DNA of 64,000 nucleotides from Pristionchus mayeri (taxonomy: Eukaryota; Nematoda; Chromadorea; Rhabditida; Neodiplogasteridae): assembly GCA_036245805.1 (NCBI GenBank), contig BTRK01000006.1:31810901-31874900 (forward strand), in the 5' to 3' direction. The position numbers and the translations under genes are program-made. How positions within the stretch are numbered: the first letter of the stretch is position 1; every line of letters starts with the position of its first letter. The notes under the pieces were generated by a model. That model searched no databases, was not told the DNA's origin, and saw nothing but the letters and a program-made list of their open reading frames with translations. Positions 10,111 to 23,890 of this stretch are shown here, piece after piece.

Positions 10111-13100
10111 CGACTCCTTCTGCTAGTGAATTCCTTTGTACATCCTGGCACAGTGCACATCTGCATCTCCTTGAGATGAACTGCTGAGGTGTGGATCTTG
10201 AGAGCTCCCTGCAAGAAACTGTCCCATGTAAGAAGTCTTCTGCCAGAATTCACATTTCGGTTTTTTGTAATTTTCAGAGATTTTTCTCAGTTCGAGATGA
10301 TGCTTCCAAATATGCATATTTGACACGTAATCTGTCTGATGGAGTGAGATTGTGAAAAAAAATATGTCTCACCTTATCACAATACGATTTCCCGCACATA
10401 TCGCAAGTGACTCTCTTCTTTGCCAGTGCAAGGAGAGACTTGGAAGAGAGAGCAGCTGAAAGGATTCTGTCTCTCACGACGATGACGATCACTCTTTCCA
10501 CTTCTACCTCAGAGATTACGATATTAAAATGTAAATTCTCACAGCTGCTTTGTCTTCGTCCATCTCCTCCTGACAATTCAGTTGGAGATGAAGGGAAGGT
10601 CAATCGATTGGGGAGGAGAGAGAGAGAGTGGAAGGAGTCGTGCACTCCGTCTGATTTATACCCATTATTTGATCACCGAGGAATACGCATCCATGCCTTC
10701 CTAATGGGTATTTGAATGTACACATGCTAGGTACTTGATTGGAGTAATTATGATATTCATTAAAGAAGGAGTGTCAGCAAAGTTGAACTTTTGACGCTGT
10801 CATAGCAATGACCTAGCCAACCCTCCAAAGATCATAGCGCGAGCTAAGAGGATGGACAACCATCGTTTCCATAGCTCAGTGGTAGAGCAGCCGGGAGGTT
10901 GCGGGTTCGATTATCATCCAAGGATTTTTGAAAAATCTTCGAGGTATTTGAATTCCCGCACGTCCCTGCCCTATCAAGGACTATCAGCGCCCATGGCACT
11001 CTGCCAACTAGTGATAACTCGGCTCAAAATAAAGATATGATTTTGAAATTTTCAGAATCTCTCATGGTTATGAAAAGCTAGGCCATGGTTATGACAGCGT
11101 CAAAACTTCGACTTTGTTGACACTCCTTCTTTAAATTCGCTCAAAAAGGAGAGAAGAAAGAAATTCTCACGGCAGGTTCAGTTCGATCGCTGTCCTTGTC
11201 CATCTCTCCTTCTCCCTCGTCCTCGTCATCGAATTCTTCCCTTTCGTGCTCATTCTAAATAAACATATTTACCCATTATCAGCGTCTTTCGATCTCCGTG
11301 CAAAGATGCACCTTCTCATTGTTGTTCATCAGTGATTCCTTCGATTCCGTTCCACTGCCACTCGACTTCTCCCGAGGAATCGACGGAGACTCCACCACTA
11401 AAAGAGAACATCTTATTCTCTTTTATTATGCACTATGAGTAGGCACCACAAGCTCCGCCCACTGGGCTCGGACAGTTTTCCCATCTAAAGCGAGATTTGA
11501 GGAGCACATGCGTAATTCGCGACCAAAACGGTCGACCAAAAAAGAATGCGATAGCTTTCCCCGAGACAAATCGAGTGGTTGCTCGACGAACTAGGTCTGA
11601 CTCCTCTAAGTAGGTCAAAATTGAAAAAATGAGGTTAAAAAACCGTTTATACGAAAAATTATAAGTTCGTCGGGCAATATTCATATTTAATGGTCTCATA
11701 TCAGTCCAAAACGCGAAAGCAAACGAAGATTTATACTTTCGTTTAATTGTGTTCCTCATTTGATTTTTTTGAAGCTCCGGGAGAAATTCTAAGCAAGTTC
11801 CGCTATTTACCGTCGATGAGGCATTGAAAGGATACTCTCGGAACGATATATTCGGCTGGCTGTTTTATCGATTTATCGATTTTTATCGCGTTTTCATCGA
11901 TTATTTTATGCATTTTCTTGCTTGTTCCTAGTCTACGTGAACTGGTCTATCACTGTTCCCGTTTTGGTGCGGTTTCGATGCGTTCAACACTCATAATTGA
12001 TAGGATTAGCCGGCCTGATCCGTTTTTCGCTCCATCTCTAACGCGTAAGTAAGTATTGCTGTGATTATTGATTACTCTTCTTAGCTAACCTTTATAACCT
12101 TTATGTTTTGCTATCAATTACCTCTGTTCATGCACTCTAACGCGTTGTATACATCCGTGATGCTTTGGTTCGTCCAATTCGTCAGATTTTCCTCCGTTTT
12201 TTAGTTATTTTCCTAGTCGTATTTCTTATTTGTACGATAAAATTGGTAGGCATTTATATGGAGATAGTGGTTTCCATGTGCGCATTGTTTCTAAATTGTA
12301 AAATCTACTTTTTCAGAGCCAGAGCATCGATTGGAAGAAGACGTGAGAGAGGATGGAGTCGTCTCTTCGGTCGTCAGGAGAGGTGAGACCAGTTTGGTCA
12401 CCTCCATTTCCCCTAATTTCCTTCGACCACCCCCCCCCCCTTTCCCAGTTAGAGTCCTCCCTAAATGATTATTGTTCGACTTGCTCGAAAATTTTCTCTG
12501 ATCCACTTCCCCACCAATTTAAACTTTCTTTGTCAGCCTGCATAGTCATTGCATTTCTTATTGTAGATCGATCTTTTATATCATATTATTCAGAGTATAT
12601 CAGATATTTTAATTCCAAAGTTTTCAATAGAGTTATTTATGACTAATTATTGTAAATTTGTTTCTTGTTCTCAGAAATTTTATCTTCTGTCGATCGTTGA
12701 TCTTTGTTCTTGTGCTCAGCACGAATGTTTCCCTCGTAGGTGCTTGCCTTCGTATTTCGTCTGGTTGTTTTCCGTAGTCTGTATTTTCTCCTCCCCTACC
12801 CTCTTCTATCTTTTTATCTATCTCGACCTTCTCTGACCACTTACAGTATCCATTGCCCCCCCCCCTACCGTATCCAAACCCTGTTCCCTAGTTTCCATGT
12901 CTTTCTGAGAATTAAATGGTCTGATGGCACCATTCACTCGCTTTCTTATTTTATTGTGCTAATTTATGTTGTTTTGCGCGTGAATTGTGGCTAAGGAGCA
13001 CCCCTAATCGATAAATGTGATGTTTTTTTACTTGAATGCTCCTACAATACACACAAAAGCATCGGGGGATATCTTAAGCGAAGATTAGAACGGTATTTCA

Positions 13101-13919
13101 CTCATTTGTATAGCGAAATCGGCGGAATAATGGAGGGGGGTGCGACAAAGGGGAGAGGAGAAGAGAGGAGAGATTGACTCCGCCCACTTTTCCTCTCGTC
13201 TCGCCTTTCCCCCCTCTCCCGTTGTGCTCGTCGCTCGTGCTTCTCGAGCTGTATCTTGCTTTAGAGATGAGATATCGATCCAATTCCAAAAGGAGGATGT
13301 TATTGAGACCCTATGGGACTGTTTTAACCCACTTTTGTCCAGATTCCGAAACATCGGCTATCCACGTTGTGGACCCTAACTAAGAGTCATGCGAACCCTT
13401 ATTTGGATTCGATATGGTAGTGTACCCCCAGTACCTCCAGTGATGGCTGCAATGGACAATGGACTCAATCCAGGAGGAAGTGTAATTGCAGTAGTTGTTG
13501 AAGGAGGCAGCATCATCCCAGTCTGCGGTCGAAGATGAGGCCATCCAGGCATCAGAGAATTCCTCAAGCTTCGTAATTACTCATTTGACATTTGATTTGA
13601 ATCCTTACTGATAGTCCTGAATGAATACCTGAGTGAGTCAAGGAGAGGGGTCCATCCGGGGGGAATTCCAGGGAGAGCGAACTGATCCATCGACTCCTCC
13701 ACGTAACACTTAATCAGTTGTTGTATTATCTATGAAAAATTAAAAGAAAAACGATAGGAAAGAATGGATCGCTCTACTCTACCGTAGTCCAGATTGCGCG
13801 AGTCAATGTGTCGAAAGAGACAGAGGGAGGGCGATAGAGTGCCACTTTGTCTCCCAATGTCTCCCTCTCCCATTCCATCCCATGGGGGGAAGGAGGGGAT
13901 CGAAGGAGGGATTCGGAGT
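10111..13919 (-). CDS. bnc-1: basonuclin-type C2H2 zinc-finger protein, partial
   Basis: A nuclear DNA-binding protein of the basonuclin/disconnected family; the C. elegans member is bnc-1. Eight exons join in phase on the minus strand: 13783-13919, 13629-13729, 13435-13562, 11312-11397, 11171-11254, 10543-10569, 10373-10507 and 10111-10208, about 265 residues. The last two give a perfect finger across the splice: CDMCGKSYCDK then GALKIHTSAVH (C-x2-C-x12-H-x4-H), followed by the family's second finger, CTVPGCTKEFTSRRSR, cut at a GTACGT donor. Basonuclins have paired fingers of just this form (HLKEM..CTVxGC..xFxSxRSRxRH). Earlier exons hold a P/T-rich region and an acidic stretch (EREEFDDEDEGEGE). 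The first exon starts at an acceptor in mid-codon, so the true N-terminus lies upstream and was not found. The 3' exons lie in the gap or are lost. Two introns carry TIR elements. Confidence 0.82.
10760..11134. mobile_element. TIR element with tRNA-like core, family 1 copy 2
   Basis: A 375-bp relative of the element at 917-1291, equal in length, with ends TTAAAGAAGGAGTGTCAGC and GACACTCCTTCTTTAA. It sits in the basonuclin intron between the acidic exon (11171-11254) and the 27-bp exon (10543-10569). Its inverted arms include the CATAGCAATGACC / GGCCATGGTTATG pair. Confidence 0.85.
10862..10928 (+). pseudogene. tRNA-like segment in family 1 copy 2
   Basis: It keeps a canonical A box and D arm (TAGCTCAGTGGTAGAGC) and the start of a B box (GGTTCGA), but the T stem is broken (TTATCATCC). 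It is more decayed than the copy at 1025 and lacks bases in the anticodon region. Confidence 0.6.
11442..13376. mobile_element. 1.9-kb TIR element in basonuclin intron (ACCACAAG family)
   Basis: The left end GGCACCACAAGCTCCGCCCA and right end ...CACGTTGTGGACCC are short inverted repeats flanked by TA. The first ~80 bp and a block near the right end (CTCCGCCCACTTTTCCTCTC) match the same positions of the element at 43824-44552. The 1935-bp interior has poly(C) runs at 12430-12440 and 12856-12865 and no frame above about 100 residues, so it is non-autonomous. It fills most of the intron between exons 13435-13562 and 11312-11397. Confidence 0.65.
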
Positions 13920-16900
13920 CTCAGAAATCACGTCGAACGGAAGGCACGCGTAACACGTAATTTGGGATAAACAAAACTAGCGACATTTGCACACAATAAC
14001 AGTGGGGGATGAGAGGTTGGCTTCATGTTTCGTTCCGAAACACTAATTTAGAGCATCACTGCATTTGTTGATGAAGACTGTCGTAATTCAGATTTAGGAG
14101 TTGAAAACTTTCTTATGATCAGACCATTCTTATTAATTAATAGCCACTAATGGAAAACTTCTTGCGTGATATTCTAGAGCATCGGGAATGGACAAGGGGG
14201 ATCTATACAGATTCTTTAGTGTACATTCTTGTACTGCCAATGATTATGGAAAATGTAGAAGAGAAAGAATCATTCCAAAATCGTAACGTGCTATTTTGGA
14301 TGCCTAGAGTGTTGTTCAGCAAGTATTTAGTGGAATGGATAAGATGGATGGAGGAAATTGTACAGTGGAAGCACTCGTGAGCAGCTGCTTGTACAATATT
14401 TTACTGCCACCTTCTTTTCATTCACACGATTATATAACCATTGAGTTATGTTCTGAAAATTATGCTAACAATCTTTTGATGCTTTGATGAGCATGATGAA
14501 TATAATAGAACTTCAGCGAACCTTACCGTCATGCTATGGGAATGCTCTCTTGGATAACAGTGCACAGTAAGGATGAAATGTCATAAGGCCATTTCAACCA
14601 CTTCAAGAGATCACCGAAATTCCTACTTTTTGATCATTAAATGACATCGCAGAAGAAATCAATTAAAATTATCATACATTCTAATTGAAGAGTAGTACCA
14701 AAGAGAAGAAGATTTCCCTGTTAATCAATAGAAGCGCGATTGGGATTACAAGCTATTCCATGAACGGAATCCCATTTCTGCGCGCTCTCTCATTTATATA
14801 ATATGATTACTGCTCATTATCCTTATAGATATCGCACAGGCAGTGAATTACTTACCTTGCTATGAGACTGCAGTCAAAATGGCCCCTATGCGCGAAATCG
14901 GTTCATCCTTCTCCTCTCATATCCTCGATTTCCGCTCGACTAGTCGTTAAAATGACACAGTTCATGACACATAGCGGCGGATGTCTAATTTGCATTCCCC
15001 TCCTCTTTCTTCTCAGGAAATCGGTGGTGGCTGAAGAAAAGACGAGCAAATTCACAGCTGTTGTCCAACACGAATAATGGGATGAACGAGGGGGGCACTT
15101 TGCACTCTCTCAGATTACGGTACTACGAAGAAGAAGATTGGAAAAGAATGAAATCCCGATTATCTCTTCCATTCTCTTTGACGTTTGTCGTTTCTGCGTG
15201 TCATCCGAGTGATCGACGTGGGAAAATTGAAATGTTTAGATAGGAGGACAAAATTAGCAACGACGTCAAGCTATCACTTCTTTTGAAAAAGGGAATTTAA
15301 AAGAATCGAAAGAAACCGATCAATAATCTAGGAAACCGACGAGACAAGAGAGGGAGGGATACTGTAGACCCGCCCGTTTTCAGTCAGAAAGGCGACAAGA
15401 GTGTGTCCTGGAGGAGAGGAGTCGCGAAGGGGGCGGAGTCAAGGATTAGGGAGACTTACTACGGATTTACTCGTCTGGTCATGATGTCACTTATTTGTAA
15501 CTGTTGGCATAGTTTAGAAGTATAGTATGAAACTCTTCGCATTAACCATTCCAGCACGAATAAATTCTCTACTTAAACCCATGTTTTTCATGTCATCTTG
15601 ATATTTAGGTATTTGCATGTTTATATGAGATAACCATAAAGACATAAAAAGATCTGAATGAATAGGCGATATCCTTGGGGGTGTGAATTGTGCGGGGTCC
15701 CCTTCGTCCCCGCCGTCCTTCGGCTGTCTCCGACCCCCTCTGAATCCCCAGGGACACGTTGTTCACACGAAGTGATGACAGGGCTGACACCACTGAGCGA
15801 GAGGAGATAAGGGACGGAGGCATGGTCAGAATCTACCCCTTCCACCCATACTCCATCGAAGAGGGGAGGAGATCTCTCCCCTCCCATCGAAGGAGAGAGG
15901 GGAGGAGAGAAGGGAGAGAGGGGAGAGGAAGAGGACTCAGAGACAAAAAGAGCAACGATGAGAAGAGACAATGGGAAGAAGCAGAGGAGGGAGAATGATT
16001 GGTCGCCGGGGAGGAGAAAGTAGTGAGGAATGGAGAGAAATGGAAGAAGTGCCGACAGTGATGAGAAGAGATGATCAGGGAAGGGATCGAGCACCTACTA
16101 TCATACCATCAGAGAGAAGCAAGCAGTGAAGAACCAGGGGGAGGGAAGGGACGAGATGAGGGACAAGGGACTACGGTAGGTCGTAAAACGGGTCTCTCAC
16201 TGAGGGACAAAGCATAAGTGTGGTTCGGGGTGTCTGAGGGGGATCATCTTTACTATCTCTCTTTCCTCTGCTCTCTCGTATTCACACACTCTCTCGTCCT
16301 TCTAACTGTCTGCACTCTCATCCATTTGCACGATCTATCTGACTGCTAATTCGAGTGATCCATGTGGGTCCAATCAGTGAGAGATGTCGGAGCAGATTGA
16401 CAGGGGTACATCAAATGAGTGCGAGAGAAGCAGTCGGGAACTCATTTTAACTCCTTTTATTGATAAATTATTCAAAATTATTTCGCTGATTTCCAAAATG
16501 TCAAAAATATGCGATAGAAAAGCACGGGAAAGAAGGAGTGAGTTATTGTTACGGGAGTCAACTCTTGAGAGACATCTTCTATCGAGTTGATTAGTACAGG
16601 AGGATTGTGAATTCCCGCAACAGAAATTAGAGCTGATATTAGATTCAATGCGAAGTACACACTTCATTCAGAGGCAGAAAGTGCGAGAGAGTGTGTGGAA
16701 GTGAGAGAGCAGAGAGAGAGCAGAGAGGGAACAATTGGGAGGAAGGTGTGATTGCAGCCATGAGAAGTCCTAATGAGTCGAGGGAGTATCACATCTGACT
16801 AATGAATGAACTTAACGAGCCGAGTGAGTGATATTATTAACGTGGGTGGGTAATCTCTTACAAGAAAAAATATTAGCGAAAAACACGTCTACAAATTGGC

Positions 16901-19900
16901 GAGCAAGTTTCTGCCTATTCACAAAGACATTTATATTTTTTACAAATAATTATAATTCTTAGATTTAATTATCACTTAATAGAAAAATAAGAAGCAGTGA
17001 TATGCTGGAATGAGTGAGTGTGCCCTAGCACAATGAAAACCCGAACTGGAAGATACTGTAGTGGCAGAGATAGGAGACACTCCGACTGGTCGGTCGTGTC
17101 TCTCCACACAAAGGTTCTCTCGATATGCCCATCCTCGTCTAAGCCCCGCCCCTTTCTCAGTGGCAACAGATTGGTATGTGTCACTCCTTCTCGTGATTCC
17201 ACTCCATCCTACGTAAATGACCACCCTCCGCCCCTCTTCTAGGAATGATCTCGTGGAAAGTCGTCAGAGATTAGAGGGTGTCCCAGTGTTTATGACAGTG
17301 CAGGCTTCACTAGATGACTCCGCCCTCCCTCTCATCTAGCCCAATTATCGGATTAGGAGAAGGACGGAAGGAAGAGATCAAAAGAGAGAAAGAGAGAGGA
17401 AGCATGGACTAGATCACACTTTTGCATGTTCATTTGATCCTTCTTGGCTTCTAAGAATTATCTGATTCAAAGTTTTCAGAAAGATTGAACGTTTTTGAGG
17501 ATGGCGAAACAACCCTCAGCGTAGATCCGATTGTTCTGATAATTAATAAATTTTGAGAAATTACTCTACGTATTCTTCTCTTTCAAGTGTGAGAATGGTT
17601 GTGTCGTGGATGGAAGAAGGGAGACAGGGAGAAAGTGATATTGGCATTCCATCAGCTCATTATCCATCGGGAGGAAATCTCACATGTATTGCGACATTAG
17701 TTGATTGGTATTTATTCGTGAGTCTAAGCGGAAACCCGTTGTCGCCCCGAAATCCTTTCCTTCAAGTGTGACTTCAGAAGGATTTGCAACAATCGTCCAA
17801 CTGGCAACAAGGAAGATAAGCGGATGAGGCGAGTTTGGGCTGACTAAATTTCGTCATTACGATGTCACTTTCTACAGTCTTCGAGAAAATGGAACATCTG
17901 ACTCAAGAGGTTTATAGTCATCGTGATTCGAGTGAAACTTCCACCATCGAATGTCAATTTACCTTTTAAAGTAAGAAGAATCATATAGTTCATTTTGTAC
18001 TCATAATTTGACTACATTTTTTGAAATGCTCTTCAAACCAGTAAAATCTTCCAGAACAAAGTTCATTCACACTTATTCATTAAGTTATTTGCAGGAAGCT
18101 TTCTCTGTCCTCCACTCGCCACACTTTTAATCCCCTCCTTCCATGTATTCAATAACCTCCTTGATAATGGTTGATCCCATGATTGGCTACGTTTGTTTTC
18201 CTCTCACCGTCTCCATTGAGATTGTAATTCGCACGACTAGAGATGAATCCGCTCTCTCTTCATCTACCTCTTCTCTCACTGGAGTGACTCTAGAGATCTC
18301 TCTCATTCAAGAGTTCTCTCTCTCATTTGCCTTCTCTGATTGGTCACGGCAACTAATTATCAGTGAGTATCAGGTGTGATATTATGATGACGACGGTAGA
18401 ATCACTTGAGACCTATGATGACTACTCCTCTTCTCTCTATCTGCGAGGGCGTCCTTGTTTTCGTCCTCGAGTATCCTCATTAGTTCTCTCTGATTCTCTT
18501 CATTCTGCCTGATCTCTCTCTCACTGTCACCAATTGACGGACTTCCTCCCTTCTCTCATATCAGATGAGAAGACACCATCAAGCGGAATTTCTTTGCCCA
18601 TCCCTTCGCAGAACTTTGGCCTCAGGGGCTTCACTCTAAATCATCCGAGTGCTCAGTTCTGGAGTGACTCCACTGTGATGCGAGCATACGGTAGTGTAAG
18701 ACACCCAGTAAGGTAGCATCTCTGTCCCCTTCACTTTGTGAGGACGGATCATTTCTATTGCTTGTCAGATCTAAATGTCAGTATCACCCGGCAAAAAATT
18801 GTAGGTGCGATTGAATAGAAAGAGGAAGGAGAAGATGACTGTCCTTTGTCTTCCTTTTGTTCTTCTTCTTAGCTGGGATGAATCGTGACTCGAGCTGTCG
18901 TCCATTGTCTTCCACTAGGATAGACCTACTAATTGGAGACAGGAACTCACGCATCCGGAGACACAATATTATTCCATTCCTCGTTTTTTATGCACGTTTC
19001 AATAAAGATGATCTTATAACAGACAATTTTGGGAAAGCTGCTAAGAAGCTAAAATGCTCGATTTTTTCCTGCTCTTGTTCTCATGTGTTACACATGTTGA
19101 GAGAGAATAAATATTCTTACTTAGACATTTTCGTGAAATGAGGCAATTAACTTTACATTTTCAAACAGTCAAGCATAGCTAAACAGTATACCCAGGAGGA
19201 AAATGAGTTGAGACGGAAGTCTTCTCTGATCACTACCCAATTTCCGGAAAAGAGGACTGCGCCAGTGGAGTGCCCGTTATGCAAATGAGGACAAGAAGAA
19301 ATGAGGGAAGAGAGGAGAGGGAGGAGGGGAGGGGGGGGGGGGAGAGGGAGGGAGGGCCTTTATCGTCGGGATCTAGTGGCAGCAGCTCGTTTACAGCCTA
19401 CTTGTTAGAGGGAAGAATGCGCCCTCTGAGACTAGAAGGGGAAGGTACGAGGACAGGGGAACGCACTTCCATTATTGACTCACTATAGCAAAGGAACCAA
19501 ATACCAGCTACTATGTTCCAGAAATCGGGTGTAACATTAATGTGGCGATATCTCTACTGTTCCCCGATCGCGTGCATTAGATTGCTTTGGCTGCTATCTT
19601 CTCTTTTCTTTTGCCATTTTGAGTGATTAGATGTGCCATCACATAATGTCATCACTTTCTTTCTCTAGGATTCCGACCGTCGATTTCCCCCTGCAGGCAT
19701 CAATTACCACAGTGAGACATCGCACCCTCAACTAATGAGAGACTAACGAGCGAAGGAAAGAACTCAAGGAAGAAAAAAGATGGATGAATGATGCGATCCC
19801 ATCAGAACTTTGTTCCCCCTGCACAAATGTAGCATGAGATCTAGAGCGTGGAATGATCTGACGTCAATGGACAGGTTGTAGGAATACTCACGTATGAGAA

Positions 19901-20269
19901 GAGAGAAGAAGGAGCGAGGAGGGAGTAGACTACCGAGTAGAAGAACTGCAGAATCAACGTTACTGCCATAGGAAATTGCGATGGCACGAGAAAAAAAGAT
20001 GTGAAAAGACTCGAAATCCAGTGATTTGTCGAGTCCGAAACTGCACGCCTCGCCTGTTTATTCTAGGTATCAGACGATTTACTCGCTTGTATTTTTGTCT
20101 TTCTCCTATCCCATGAGAGGGATGAGCAATGGGTGTTAACCGTCGTCTGTATCTGGCAGAGAAAAGAAACGATGTCGATGAATTATTAGGATTTCGAAAG
20201 TGTGCAAAACGTTTTTGAAAAACGTATTCAAAACGAATGTAGACGTTGCTTCAAGACCTGATTCGTCCA
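13920..20269. other. gene-poor, low-complexity stretch
   Basis: The region contains purine- or pyrimidine-rich patches (15840-16080, 16680-16740, 19300-19365 with a G12 run at 19331-19342). The missing 5' exons of the basonuclin gene should lie here on the minus strand, but none could be identified safely. Open frames such as 15621-16094 (minus) are low-complexity and are not called. Confidence 0.35.
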
Positions 20270-20577
20270 TTATCCTCCTACGCAGTCAGAAAAATTGTAA
20301 CTCATCCCAAAGCTCTGGAAGGTTCTGACGACGTATTTCCGATTTTTCTTTACATAACCAGCCAAACGGTGAGATTCCATCCATTTCTTTCCAGATGGCA
20401 ATTCATACATTTCTTTTCCCTGTGAGCGCATAAATAATGCTTCGCTTATCACTTCTAATCGAACACTCAGTCGGATAAGCTCGTCTTCCAGTGCGGATTC
20501 GTCGGTTGCGCAATCTAAATAATCGGCTAAGAGAAGTGAGACTGATTGATCTCCTCTTGAACGATATGGACGAATGC
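20270..20577 (-). CDS. unrecognised coding exon (orphan)
   Basis: Minus strand. A good acceptor (CAATTCAG) is followed by 101 open codons and a TAA at 20270-20272. The protein has normal mixed composition, not low complexity: acidic ESALEDELIRLSVRLEVI, then KKWMESHRLAGYVKKNRKYV. I do not recognise the family. No in-frame upstream exon was found, so it may be the last exon of a gene or a relic. Its RLS...EAL segment and its VKKNRKYVV-like segment vaguely recall fragments at 52482-52625 and 24950-25080 on the same strand. Confidence 0.35.
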
Positions 20578-23500
20578 CTGAATTGACACATTGTTTTCCT
20601 TAGTTTTCTGCTCCAATAAAGAGAGAGAATTACATAGAATGCTCCTTTATAAATCTCATATGTTATACGATACGTATTCACAATTCAGTGATTATAGCTT
20701 TGGGATAAGGGCTTTTATCTCGATTCTGCTACTTTCTGTTAGTAGTTCGAGTGCACTTCCGGTTGAAAGCCTCTTTGATTATTGACTCTCGAGCTCGTCC
20801 TCTAATGGCTTCTCATATGACACCGAAGAGAAAGGGAAGGATTCATTCCTACTCCTAATCACTTATTTATTTCATTGAAATGACTTGAGGTTGCTCTCTA
20901 TGGACTGCAGACTAACAACAGTCATTCAAAATATCAACATTAGAGGGAAAATAAAGTTCAGATCATCATAAAAAGAATGAGGGTGAAATGTCACCGTGTC
21001 CGTATTTTTAGCAATTCATTCTAGATAAATCTCTTGCTTTCGTTTATCGTATATTATAATCGATGAAATGGTTTGCACAGTGGAAGCTCCAGTAACCGAC
21101 CCGATGTAGTGATCCTCATAATGAAATACTATAGCGAAGTATTTGGTGAAGAAGGATCTCTCAGGGGAAACTGGGAAGAACTTTTTTTTCGATTTTCCTC
21201 CCATTACGTGGAATAGCAAATCAAGTTCGATTCTCTCGTGAAATTGGTGATATCAGTCTGGAAATATTCTAGTGAGGGTGCACTAAAAAGCGGACCTTCA
21301 GCATCTCCCAAGGGAAAAATTGGCGGGGAATGGGAGTGGTGACAGCTAGGAGACGAATGAAGAATGATAAAGAGGGCGAAGAGGAGAGGAGGAGGAGGAG
21401 GAGGAGGACGAGGTCAGAGGGGAATTCAGGAAGAGAAAAGATGGAATCAGAGGGATTTAGAGAACAAAGAATCACAAAGATGTCAATATTTGCGGCCATT
21501 CCATTATGAGTAATGAAGAGAAAATTAGAGGAGTTAGTTGGAAAGTGGAATTGGAGAGATCAGCAAATATTCATCACAGGGAATTAAGAAATATCGTATA
21601 TCAATTTTACATTCCACGAAATCTGGCATTGTCTGGTCAAAGATAATGTATTTAGAATTAAACAACCTAGAATATTACAATGACAATTTCTGACCTGTTT
21701 GCTCGTTCCTTCGACTGCAGTGCAGAATCTTTCAACGAACACGAGGGAATCGACCATCCTGAGGAAATGAGAAATTCATTGAGAATCATCCAATTATACA
21801 CTTCGTTAATCCGATTGGAGAGGTGGGGAGATAATGGGAAATGGAGAGAGAGAAATGAATCTAGGAAATGTGCAAGTCTAACTGAAGATGGAAGCACATC
21901 TACTCGACAACAGGTTTATTCGGTCTAAAAAATAAAGATGATTGCCAGCTGAAGCGAATGAGTGGAACCACTCAGGGGCGGACAATCTGGCCTATTCTTT
22001 TCTAGTACTGTAAGAAGAACAATTATTTTTGAAAATAATGTTAATTAGGTGGTTAACGATAACCGATGGATCGAATTATCGCACTTGTTAATAAAGTGCT
22101 AAACAACGATCTTGAAAACAATATAAAGGTATAACGTGAGGATAATCTCAGACATATATTTATATAATTCAGAATTGATTTATCGATCAATGATTGTGAA
22201 CATATTAAATATATAAAGATTAGGTAGGTTCTGAGTAAACTTGTCATTTGCCGAGCCTGTTCAAGCGACATTGATCAATTCTCGGGATTTTCGCCCCTTT
22301 GGTTTTGTATTTGTTGTCTTAGAAGACGTTGGAAGGCATTTGTCATTGGAGTTGCCTACGTTGTCATTGATTCTGACTTGGTTGCCTTGGTTGTCAATGT
22401 CTTTGATAGGACAGACAGCACCAAAGTCAAGAGACACACATCCAAAGACAGCACAGACCATTAGAAATAGAAATGTCTTTGAAGAAGCCTGTACGGGGAA
22501 GACAACAAAGGCAAACCAAAAGCTTGAAAAACTCATCATAAAATTGCATTGTATACAACAAGGATATTTGAGGGCTTCATTATCTCTTTCTACTGAGAAA
22601 TTAAGAGAAGAAGCGGGAATTATGATTGGGAATGCTTTGTGCGCATCCCTTAATTTTGAATGATACTTATATCAATAAGTATTTTTATTGAATTGACATA
22701 ATCTCGAAATTAACGAGGAATGAAAGTGGACAAAATCACACTCATGAAACATACTGCGACTCTTATTTGCAACACATTACTTATTGTCAAATCAAACTAT
22801 GAACTTTCGGAAAAAAAGGAGAAAACTGTTAGAATAGTGCGAAAATAAGTTAGATGAACGGCGAACATTTTGGATGCATAAAATGATTATGCTTAATATC
22901 AAAACTTCATGTTGTTGTAGTTGAGTAAACAATAACACCGACACAAGTTCGCATAAGAGAAGGGAAAGAGAAGAGGACAGGGGTGCGACAATCATTTATC
23001 AGACGTCCAGGAAATGAGAGATTGGAGAAACAGAGGAGAGCCAGTGAGAAGAAAAATGGAGAGATGGGGAAAGAGAAGATGGGCAGAGTACACTAAAATG
23101 TTTACAGCTTGATCGAGACGAAAGATGGATAGATATTCAACTGGTGATGACACAAGAATATGGAATCTCCCTTTCTTACATCAAGGAAGTCGCCCCTCAT
23201 TCTCGAATTATGTGACAATCTCGCTGTTCCTTCCAGCTCAGCAAAATTGCGGAAGGAATTCATTCTGATTTCTCTCGATATTGGAGATACCGATAACTAT
23301 AGCATTGGTGCCTAAATTTCTCGGCTAGGAATTTAAATATTGTTTTTGTTCCCAAAATGGGGTCCCATGAATGTTTGAGTGGTTATCACTGTGAGATTAT
23401 AGAGGAACTTGGACTGATCAGATCGCAATAGGTCCATCTTTCTGATAGGAAAGCTTGATAATGCACATCTTAAAGACCAACAATATTCAAAAACTGTAGC

Positions 23501-23762
23501 CACATTTCTCGCGGCGAGAACAGCCACTATTTTTCGTGAGAAATTTTTAATTCATTTCTAGTTGTCTCAAGAGTGGAATGGGAGGTACAAATGAATGATG
23601 TCTCCGAGTGTCTATGGTTTCCTTGGATAACCTGACTCGGAAGCTGGGATCAAACCATGGTAGCTCGAGACAAAACTCTCGTCATGTCTCATCACAAGCA
23701 TTGGAACATGGCTGATCCTCCGATTTGTGCCTCTATAGGGCCTCCCTTCGTGGGTGATACTC

Positions 23763-23890
23763 ATTCTCTTCCCCTGCTCCCTCTCCTCTTTCCTCTTCCC
23801 CTCCCTCTTCTCCTCCCTCTTCTCCTCTTCCCTCCTCTTCTCCTCCCTCTTCCCCTCCCTCTTCTCCTCTTCCCTCCTCTGCTCCTCCAC
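23763..23890 (+). repeat. pyrimidine-only CCT/CTT repeat
   Basis: Almost pure C/T on the plus strand, made of shuffled CTCTTCCCCTCC-type units. The open frames on both strands here (poly-L/P, or poly-E/G/K) are products of the repeat. Confidence 0.85.

Noticed and set aside
10274..10335. Alternative zinc-finger exon (YVSNMHIWKHH) after CDMCGKSYCDK
   Set aside because: No acceptor gives the right phase. Splicing directly to 10208 gives a perfect C-x2-C-x12-H-x4-H finger and the basonuclin sequence.
15621..16094. 157-codon minus-strand frame considered as a basonuclin 5' exon
   Set aside because: Low complexity, without the Cys/His-rich N-terminal pattern of basonuclins, and no phase-compatible link to exon 13783-13919.
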